DNA from: an uncultured Eubacteriaceae bacterium
GTDB taxonomy: Bacteria; Bacillota; Clostridia; Lachnospirales; CAG-274
Direction: 5' to 3'
Assembly (NCBI GenBank): GCA_946497035.1
Contig: CAMMIW010000001.1
Span: 1-64,000, forward strand
DNA: 64,000 bases
This document shows, piece by piece, positions 58,303-64,000 of the stretch. The translations under genes and the position numbers were made by a program. The number at the start of each line of letters is the position of its first letter. The first letter of the stretch is position 1. The notes under the pieces are model-generated. The model saw nothing but the letters and a program-made list of their open reading frames with translations. It was not told where the DNA came from and did no database searches.

Positions 58303-59160
58303 TTGGAAAGAGAAAGACTTATCGAAATAGAAAGAAGCATTATAAAAAAATATAGAAAAACTATATGGCGTGGCTTTATAAAAGGTATACAAAAATATGA
58401 CCTTATTAAAGAAAACGATAAAATAGCCGTTTGCATATCTGGTGGTAAAGATTCTATGCTACTTGCAAAGCTTATGCAAGAGCTACAAAAACACGGAAAA
58501 TTTCATTTTGAATTAAAATTTATAGTTATGAATCCTGGCTATAATGAAGAAAACTTACAAGGTATTATAGATAATGCAAAGCTTTTAAACATCCCTATTA
58601 ATGTTTTTGATACAGATATATTTGACATAGTTGTAGATATAGAAGAAAACCCTTGTTATCTTTGTGCTAGAATGCGTAGAGGACATTTATATAGCAAAGC
58701 AAAAGAGTTAGGCTGCAACAAAATAGCTTTAGGCCATCATTTCGATGATGTTATAGAAACAATTCTTATGGGTATGATATATGGTGGGCAGATCCAAACT
58801 ATGATGCCAAAATTACATAGCCTTAATTTTGAAGGTATGGAGCTCATAAGACCTATGTATATGGTTAGAGAAGAAGATATTATAGCTTGGGCTAAATATC
58901 ATAATTTAAACTTTTTAAGATGTGGCTGTAGATTTACAGAAAATATAGACTATACAAACAAAGATGAAAGTGGCTCTACAAGGCAAAATATTAAAAACCT
59001 TATAAGAAAGCTTAGACAAGAAAACCCTAATATAGAAAAAAATATTTTTAATAGTGTAGAAAATGTAAATTTAAGCACAATTATTGGCTATCATAAAGAT
59101 GGTGTGTCTTACAATTTTTTAGATGATTATGATGAACGAGGCAAAAAGAAGAGCTTATAG
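58303..59160 (+). CDS. TtcA-like PP-loop tRNA thiolation-type protein
   Basis: 285 aa beginning at TTG (AGGAGG 7 bases upstream). The PP-loop AVCISGGKDSMLLAK (about residue 47) binds ATP. CYLCARMRRG holds the CxxC, and LGHHFDDVIETILM and RCGCRF are later TtcA/TtuA motifs. Relatives use an iron-sulfur cluster to make 2-thiocytidine-32 in tRNA. It ends in a terminator that overlaps its stop codon. Confidence 0.82.
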   Translation: MERERLIEIERSIIKKYRKTIWRGFIKGIQKYDLIKENDKIAVCISGGKDSMLLAKLMQELQKHGKFHFELKFIVMNPGYNEENLQGIIDNAKLLNIPINVFDTDIFDIVVDIEENPCYLCARMRRGHLYSKAKELGCNKIALGHHFDDVIETILMGMIYGGQIQTMMPKLHSLNFEGMELIRPMYMVREEDIIAWAKYHNLNFLRCGCRFTENIDYTNKDESGSTRQNIKNLIRKLRQENPNIEKNIFNSVENVNLSTIIGYHKDGVSYNFLDDYDERGKKKSL

Positions 59161-59172
59161 CTCTTTTTTTTT
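59149..59172 (+). terminator. Terminator of the yhaM-ttcA-like operon
   Basis: A 7-bp stem AAGAGCT/AGCTCTT (59149-59155 with 59159-59165) followed by seven T, overlapping the stop codon of the TtcA-like gene. Confidence 0.8.
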
Positions 59173-59179
59173 ATGTAAA

Positions 59180-59245
59180 TGTCGAGCTATTTTTATATAT
59201 ACAAAACAAATTTTAGCAAATTTTTCTCATATAAGTATATATAAT
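59180..59245 (+). promoter_or_regulatory. Candidate Spo0A-controlled promoter of spoIIGA-sigE
   Basis: TGTCGAG (59180-59186) is one base off the 0A box TGTCGAA. TATAAT lies at 59240-59245, with no good -35 at 17 bases, as in Bacillus spoIIG, whose promoter depends on Spo0A. The box would be near -70. Confidence 0.45.
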
Positions 59246-59278
59246 TTTATTTGTAAAAGCTTTTATTGGAGGGATTTA

Positions 59279-60166
59279 ATGCATATAGAGATTTATGTAG
59301 ATGTTTTATTTTTAATAAACTTTTTTATGATATATTTTATATTTTTTATAGTTAATAAGCTTATTAAAAATAAAATTACTTTAAAAAGAATAGCTTTTAG
59401 TTCTTTTTTTGCAACGCTCCTTTATATTTTAACTATTATTTTTATACCATATAACAAAATATTAAGTATAATTTTAATATCTTTTATATTTATTGTATCT
59501 ATATTTATTGGTTTTAAGCCTAAAAATATTAAAGATTTTTTTAAAATATTTTTATTAGTAAACATAGTAGCATTTTGCGTTGGTGGTGGAAGCATTGCCC
59601 TATTTTACTATACAAACTTTAATTATTTTTTAAATGTTACTTTAGAAAATTTTCCTTTAAAATTTTTAGTTATATCTATTATTTTAACGTACATAATAAT
59701 TAAATTATTTTTAAGCTGGTATAAAAGAATATTTATAAAAAAACAAAGCTTTTATAACATTACCCTTTATAAAGATAATATAAATGTAACATTAAATGCA
59801 CTTTTAGATACAGGTAATAGCTTAAAAGAGCCTATAACAAAAAAGCCCGTTATGATAGCCGAATTTATAGCTATAAAAGCCATATTGCCAGAAAAACTAA
59901 AATTAATATTTTATGAAAAACAAGAAGATAATTTAACAAAGCTTTTAGAGCTAGGACATACAGCAGATATACGCCTTATACCTTTTAAAAGTGTAGGAAA
60001 AGAAAATGGCCTTTTGATAGGTACTAAAATAGATAAATTAGAAATACATACAGAAAATAAAATTATATTAAAAGATGTTATAGTAGCTATATCAAATTTT
60101 AGTTTATCAAACGATAATTTTTATAATGCCCTTTTAAACCCTGAACTAATAAACTGTTTTAATTAA
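59279..60166 (+). CDS. spoIIGA: Sporulation sigma-E factor processing peptidase SpoIIGA
   Basis: 295 aa from ATG 59279, chosen because TTGGAGGG lies just upstream. Five N-terminal membrane helices (starting MHIEIYVDVLFLINFFMIYF, the family signature). The C-terminal aspartic protease domain has the catalytic Asp in LLDTGNSLKEPITKKPV and later VGKENGLLIG. It cleaves the pro-sequence of sigma-E in the mother cell in response to the forespore signal SpoIIR. sigE follows after 21 bases. Confidence 0.95.
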   Translation: MHIEIYVDVLFLINFFMIYFIFFIVNKLIKNKITLKRIAFSSFFATLLYILTIIFIPYNKILSIILISFIFIVSIFIGFKPKNIKDFFKIFLLVNIVAFCVGGGSIALFYYTNFNYFLNVTLENFPLKFLVISIILTYIIIKLFLSWYKRIFIKKQSFYNITLYKDNINVTLNALLDTGNSLKEPITKKPVMIAEFIAIKAILPEKLKLIFYEKQEDNLTKLLELGHTADIRLIPFKSVGKENGLLIGTKIDKLEIHTENKIILKDVIVAISNFSLSNDNFYNALLNPELINCFN

Positions 60167-60187
60167 GCATAAAATGGAGGTAATGCT

Positions 60188-60904
60188 ATGCTTATTATGA
60201 AAAATCTACTAAAAAATATTATAAACATATTTAAAGAGCAAGAAGATGACAGCATATTTTATATAGGAGGTACAGATGTTTTACCTGCACCTTTAACTAA
60301 TGAAGAAGAGGCAGAAATAATAGCTCTTTTAGGCACAGATGAAGACGAAATGGCAAAAGCTAAGCTTATAGAACGCAACTTAAGGCTTGTTGTATATATA
60401 GCAAGAAAATTTGAAAATACTGGTGTAAATGTAGAAGATTTAATATCTATAGGTAGCATAGGTCTTATTAAAGCTATAAATACTTTTAGATGTGATAAAA
60501 ATATAAAATTAGCTACATATGCAACAAGATGTATAGAAAATGAAATTCTTATGTATCTTAGAAGAAATACAAAAACTAAAACAGAAATATCTATAGATGA
60601 GCCTTTAAATGTAGATTGGGAAGGCAATGAGCTATTATTATCTGATATATTAGGCACAGATGTTGATATTATATATAAAAATTTAGAAGAAGAGGTTGAC
60701 AGAGAACTTTTAAAAAAAGCTATAAAAAGATTAGATAAAAGAGAACGTATTATAATAGAGCTTAGATATGGCATTTTTTCTGATGGTATAGAAAAAACAC
60801 AAAAAGAGGTAGCTGATATGCTTGGTATATCTCAATCATATATATCCAGGTTAGAAAAAAGAATTATAAATAGGTTAAAAAAAGAATTTATAAAAATGAT
60901 GTAA
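60188..60904 (+). CDS. sigE: Sporulation RNA polymerase sigma-E factor
   Basis: 238 aa. The N-terminal pro-peptide (about 1-27, hydrophobic/charged, before [14 protein letters not shown]) is followed by region 2 ([51 protein letters not shown]) and region 4 ([21 protein letters not shown]). It directs early mother-cell gene expression, probably including sipL in this window. GGAGGTAATGCT precedes ATG. In many spore-formers sigG follows; here it does not. Confidence 0.96.
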   Translation: MLIMKNLLKNIINIFKEQEDDSIFYIGGTDVLPAPLTNEEEAEIIALLGTDEDEMAKAKLIERNLRLVVYIARKFENTGVNVEDLISIGSIGLIKAINTFRCDKNIKLATYATRCIENEILMYLRRNTKTKTEISIDEPLNVDWEGNELLLSDILGTDVDIIYKNLEEEVDRELLKKAIKRLDKRERIIIELRYGIFSDGIEKTQKEVADMLGISQSYISRLEKRIINRLKKEFIKMM

Positions 60905-60909
60905 AATTA

Positions 60910-60938
60910 TTGCTTTTATTATTCTTATATGATATAAT
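60910..60938 (+). promoter_or_regulatory. Promoter of the riboswitch-queL-yhhQ transcript
   Basis: TTGCTT (60910-60915), 17-base spacer, TATAAT (60933-60938) with TGA in front (extended -10). Confidence 0.75.
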
Positions 60939-60973
60939 TTTAACGACAATTTAATGTTGTTTTAAAATTACAT

Positions 60974-61016
60974 ACAGACAGTTCGAAACCCTCCTGTCTT
61001 TAAACAAAACTAGGTC
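60974..61016 (+). ncRNA. preQ1-I riboswitch (Thermoanaerobacter-like form)
   Basis: Stem P1 AGACAG (60976-60981) with CTGTCT (60994-60999), loop TTCGAAACCCTC, then an A-rich tail TTTAAACAAAACTAGG whose AGG (61012-61014) can pair with CCT (60990-60992) in the loop to form the H-type pseudoknot. The loop AACCC and tail AACAAAAC...GG match the tte-type preQ1-I aptamer as I recall it. A terminator lies 49 bases further, and the genes downstream are queuosine-related, which supports the call. Confidence 0.8.
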
Positions 61017-61062
61017 AAATTAAACATTGTGTCAGCTTTTTTATGCTAATTATATTATATTT

Positions 61063-61092
61063 GAGCTATAGTTTTTATAGCTCTTTATTTTT
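61063..61092 (+). terminator. Terminator downstream of the preQ1 riboswitch
   Basis: An 8-bp stem GAGCTATA/TATAGCTC (61063-61070 with 61076-61083) followed by TTTATTTTT. It is likely the expression platform. Confidence 0.7.
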
Positions 61093-61428
61093 AGGTTATT
61101 TTTATGTTTTTAATTGTTAATATTTAATAAAAAAGGGAAAGGTTTAACCACCTACCGCTCCTTTTTATAATAACATAGTTATAACCCCTACTCTTTTAAT
61201 ACTACAAAAGATAAAAAATAATAATTGGTTCTATAATAAATGTTAGGCTAAAATTATAGATTAATAAGACAATAGTCTTATCAATCTATAAAATGTTCGG
61301 GATTATACATATCTTAAACTTTACCTTTCTATTAAACCCTAATAATTGAAAAATAGCCTAATAATCTTCTATTTTTAATTTGACATTAGTTTTTTGGTTT
61401 TGTCTGTCTAAAAATGGAGGATTTTTTT

Positions 61429-62151
61429 ATGCAAAATTTAATTAGATATTCTGTAATAGAAGAAAAAAACAAACGCGAATTTTTACTATTAATAGGTAGT
61501 GGCTGTAAATGGAAAAAATGTAGCTTTTGTGATTATCATACAGATTTTAATAAAAACCCTGAAGCCTGCTTTAAAATAAATGAAAAAGAGCTTAATAAAG
61601 TTACTGGTAAATACAATGTTTTAGAAATAGTAAACTCTGGTAGCTTTGTAGATTTAGATGAAAAAACTATGCAAAAAATAGAAGATGTATGTATAAATAA
61701 AAATATTAATACATTACATTTTGAGTGTCATTGGGCACATAAAGATAATATAGAAAAATTAAAAAAACATTTTAAAAGCTTAGGTATAACAGTAAAAACA
61801 AAAATAGGCATAGAAACTTTCGATTATTATTATAGAGAAAGCTTTTTAAACAAAGGTATAGAAGAAAAAGACGTTAACATTATAAAAAAATATTTTGATG
61901 AAGTTTGTTTATTACAAGGTTTAGCAGGACAAAGTGTAGATTTTATGTTAAAAGATATAGCTATAGGCCTTGAAAATTTTGAAAGAATATGTATAAACAT
62001 AATGGTTGAAAATAAAACAAAAATAAAACCAGATCCAAACACTATACAAAACTTTATTAAATATATTTACCCTATATATAAAAATAACAATAGAGTTGAT
62101 ATATTATTAAATAATACAGATTTTGGTGTGGGAGGTATTAAAAATGATTAG
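61429..62151 (+). CDS. Radical SAM protein, QueL-like (queuine lyase) candidate
   Basis: 240 aa from ATG 61429; an earlier ATG at 61414 overlaps the Shine-Dalgarno GGAGG. The cluster Cys are in CKWKKCSFCDYH near residue 24, which spaces them 4-2. The body has HFECHWAHKDN, KIGIETFD and GLAGQSVDFM. QueL of C. difficile is a radical SAM enzyme that cleaves queuine for salvage and is grouped with a YhhQ transporter under preQ1 control. The context here (riboswitch upstream, YhhQ downstream, 8-base overlap) supports that reading more than the sequence alone does. Confidence 0.7.
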   Translation: MQNLIRYSVIEEKNKREFLLLIGSGCKWKKCSFCDYHTDFNKNPEACFKINEKELNKVTGKYNVLEIVNSGSFVDLDEKTMQKIEDVCINKNINTLHFECHWAHKDNIEKLKKHFKSLGITVKTKIGIETFDYYYRESFLNKGIEEKDVNIIKKYFDEVCLLQGLAGQSVDFMLKDIAIGLENFERICINIMVENKTKIKPDPNTIQNFIKYIYPIYKNNNRVDILLNNTDFGVGGIKND

Positions 62152-62845
62152 CAACGAAATACTTTTAATATTATCTATATTCTTCATTTATGGCCTTGTT
62201 TTATTATGGTTTTATTTATTTAATGAAAAAGGCCTTTTATGTTTTACTGTTTTTGCAACTATTACCGCTAATATAGAAGTTTTACTTGTTATAAAAGCCT
62301 TTTCTTTAGAGCAAACTCTTGGTAATGTTTTATTTGGAGCCAGCTTTTTAGCAACAGATATGTTAAGTGAATTTTATGGCAAAAAAAGCTCTAAAAAAGC
62401 CGTTTTAGTAGGTTTATTAACATCTATATCTTTTGTTATTTTATCTCAAAGCTGGCTATTATATGATGTTATAAATGATTTAGATGCGCCTTTTAAAATG
62501 ATTTTTTCTAATACACCTAGAGTTATGATATCTAGTTTATTAGTATATGCTATAAGCCAATTTTTTGATGTTTGGATATATCATAAATGGTGGGATTTTA
62601 CAAAAAAAATAAGTGGTGATAAAAGAAAATATTTGTGGCTTAGAAATAACGCCTCCACTTTAACATCTCAATTTATAAATTCTCTTTTATTCACCTTTTT
62701 AGCTTTTTATGGTTTATATGACATAAAAACTTTAATTAATATTTTTATATCTAGTTATATTATATTTATTATAACTAGTATTTTAGATACACCTGTAATA
62801 TATATATCTAGATATTTATATGAAAACAAATTTGTTAAAAATTAG
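62144..62845 (+). CDS. Queuosine precursor transporter, YhhQ/VUT family
   Basis: 233 aa from ATG 62144 (GGGAGG 9 bases upstream, overlapping the end of the radical SAM gene). About six membrane helices with family landmarks VFATITANIEVLLVIKAF, ATDMLSEFYGKKSSKKAV and SQFFDVWIYHKWW, and LWLRNNASTLTSQFINS near residue 170. It imports queuine, queuosine or preQ precursors. It forms the salvage pair with the upstream gene. Confidence 0.9.
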   Translation: MISNEILLILSIFFIYGLVLLWFYLFNEKGLLCFTVFATITANIEVLLVIKAFSLEQTLGNVLFGASFLATDMLSEFYGKKSSKKAVLVGLLTSISFVILSQSWLLYDVINDLDAPFKMIFSNTPRVMISSLLVYAISQFFDVWIYHKWWDFTKKISGDKRKYLWLRNNASTLTSQFINSLLFTFLAFYGLYDIKTLINIFISSYIIFIITSILDTPVIYISRYLYENKFVKN

Positions 62846-62885
62846 GTTATATTCATATTTTTTATAAAATATTGTTTTATTTTAC

Positions 62886-62914
62886 TTGAAATATAGCGTT
62901 TTTTGTCGTATAAT
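62886..62914 (+). promoter_or_regulatory. Promoter of the chemoreceptor gene
   Basis: TTGAAA (62886-62891), 17-base spacer, TATAAT (62909-62914); AGGAGG follows at 62941. Confidence 0.75.
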
Positions 62915-62953
62915 ATATATAGAAAATAAAATTATATCATAGGAGGACATAAT

Positions 62954-64000
62954 ATGAAATCTATTTCAAATTTGACAATAAAAGCTAAGCTATTAATTGC
63001 TTTTATTGCACTTATTGTTTCTATATTAGTAACTAATGTTTTTGGATTAGCATTATTAAAAAATATAGATGCAAAATATACTTATCTTCTACATTTAGAA
63101 GAGTCTATTAATAAAAACTCTAATACTATTATTAGTGAATTATTACCTTTATCTTCAAATATAACTTTATATTATCAATTAATTACTAATGAAAATATGG
63201 ATCAAGTTAAAAATAGTGTATTACCTCATATTGATAATATAAATAAACAAATTGAAAATTATACTAATGTTATAAATGAATATAACCAAAACCCTATTAA
63301 AGGTATTGATTTTTCTGAATCAGAAAGCATGATAACATCTTTTAAAACGTCTTTAAATGAATTTGTAGATATATTTAATAAATACGTTGATTATAATGCT
63401 GCTAACGGTAATAATGCAGAGTCTGAATCTTTATTTAAACAAGTAGATAACAAAAGAAGCGAATTTACAAGTATATTCTATGATTTATCTACTTCTATAT
63501 CAAAAACTGCTAACAACGCTTCTACTGCGTTGTCTAATAACGTTGTTTTTAGCATAGGTGCTTTAGCTACTGTTTCAATAATAATAATGGCTATTTCTAT
63601 ATTAATAGCTTCATTAGTTATTAAACAAATAACTTCTGCTATAAATAGATTAAGAACAAACTCTATTATGGTATCTAAAGGTAATTTAGATGTTGATATG
63701 AGAACAAACTCTAGAGATGAGCTTGGCCAATTATCTAACACTGTTGCTGATATGGCAGAAACATTTAAACATATTCTTTCTGATATTAACAGTCTTTCTA
63801 AAAATATGGAAAACGGAAATATGTACTATAGAATAAACTCTGATAGCTATGAAGGAGCTTTTAAAGAAGCTACTGATGCTATAAATGCAGCAACTTCTCA
63901 ATTAGTAGATGACACATTATATATAGTAGATAAAGTTAAAGATTTTGGAAATGGTGTTTTTGATAGTGAAATTAAACATTTTCCAGGTGAAAAAGTTATC
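62954..64000 (+). CDS. Methyl-accepting chemotaxis protein, partial (runs off the window)
   Basis: At least 349 aa are present, with no stop before the edge. N-terminal membrane helix (about 11-33), a helical external sensor (about 34-195, 4HB-like) and a second helix (about 198-222). A HAMP domain follows (about 220-272, NSRDELGQLSNTVADMAE), then a second HAMP-like unit (NMENGNMYYRINSDSY and VKDFGNGVFDSEIKHFPG). The signalling hairpin is beyond the edge. AGGAGG lies 7 bases before ATG. It has its own promoter. Confidence 0.88.
   Translation, partial: MKSISNLTIKAKLLIAFIALIVSILVTNVFGLALLKNIDAKYTYLLHLEESINKNSNTIISELLPLSSNITLYYQLITNENMDQVKNSVLPHIDNINKQIENYTNVINEYNQNPIKGIDFSESESMITSFKTSLNEFVDIFNKYVDYNAANGNNAESESLFKQVDNKRSEFTSIFYDLSTSISKTANNASTALSNNVVFSIGALATVSIIIMAISILIASLVIKQITSAINRLRTNSIMVSKGNLDVDMRTNSRDELGQLSNTVADMAETFKHILSDINSLSKNMENGNMYYRINSDSYEGAFKEATDAINAATSQLVDDTLYIVDKVKDFGNGVFDSEIKHFPGEKVI

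Larger units (their letters stand above)
60905..61428 (+). other. Long leader region of the queuosine-salvage genes
   Basis: A 524-base gap with the promoter (60910-60938), a preQ1-I-type riboswitch (about 60974-61016), a terminator (61063-61092) and, downstream, a large hairpin at 61255-61290 (two helices of 8 and 7 bp around one mismatch, loop AATA). About 340 bases separate the terminator from the first start codon, and no ORF is seen there. Confidence 0.55.

Noticed and set aside
60974-61000. GTTCGAAACC resembling a tRNA T-loop
   Set aside because: No acceptor, D or anticodon stems fit around it, and the sequence folds as a preQ1-I aptamer instead.
61836-62042. Minus-strand 70-aa frame
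   Set aside because: Shadow within the QueL-like gene.

Overview
The window comes from a very AT-rich, low-GC Gram-positive anaerobe that forms endospores. The evidence is a pyruvate:ferredoxin oxidoreductase, S-layer-homology proteins, the sporulation genes spoIIGA-sigE and sipL, strong AGGAGG ribosome binding sites and consensus sigma-A promoters. I infer a member of class Clostridia (Lachnospirales/Tyzzerella-Anaerotignum-like is possible, not proven). No tRNA, rRNA gene, IS element, prophage or CRISPR array is visible. The extreme left edge carries a strong leftward promoter with an rRNA-leader-like sequence, so an rRNA operon may start just outside.

Layout. 1-4.9 kb: nifJ and a formate/nitrite-family channel. 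5.2-9.7 kb: two SLH-domain surface proteins. 9.8-14.8 kb: pyrG, glyQS and a Tritrichomonas-type guaB. 14.9-18.1 kb: a self-regulated GntR(YtrA)-ABC exporter operon. 18.3-19.7 kb: proS. 19.8-27.3 kb (minus): two-component system, PdaC-like deacetylase, B12-binding radical SAM protein, nth and a two-part TauE-like transporter. 27.4-29.4 kb: greA-lysS. 29.7-32 kb: manA, then infC-rpmI-rplT behind an L20-type leader. 32.2-39.1 kb (minus): a complete beta-glucoside PTS operon (IIA, GH4, IIB, IIC, GH1) and its PRD regulator, with a 36-bp perfect palindrome next to the promoter. 39.4-41 kb: a broken membrane GGDEF gene preceded by micro-ORFs. 41.5-43.8 kb: a secreted YgjK-like GH63 enzyme. 44.0-47.2 kb: a three-gene polymorphic-toxin module (DcrB/Eag-like protein, PoNe-type DNase toxin, PoNi-type immunity). 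47.4-53.2 kb: sipL and a divergent topoisomerase IV-like pair. 53.4-59.2 kb (plus): YtqA-like radical SAM, yhaM, a membrane-anchored Cas4/RecB-like nuclease spread over two overlapping ORFs, a 48-aa ORF, rlmD, a DUF3885-like protein and a TtcA-like protein. 59.3-60.9 kb: spoIIGA-sigE. 60.9-62.8 kb: a preQ1-I-type riboswitch leader, then a QueL-like radical SAM protein and a YhhQ transporter (queuosine salvage). 62.95 kb to the end: a chemoreceptor cut by the window edge.

Two themes stand out. First, the least described modules are the PoNe/PoNi/DcrB-like triad and the membrane-anchored Cas4-like nuclease with no CRISPR nearby. Second, several otherwise healthy genes (TauE half, GH4, GGDEF twice, probably the DcrB-like gene, a small membrane ORF and the Cas4-like pair) are each restored by adding one base to a short A/T run. 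That points to systematic homopolymer deletions in the assembly, or less likely to slippage-rescued genes.
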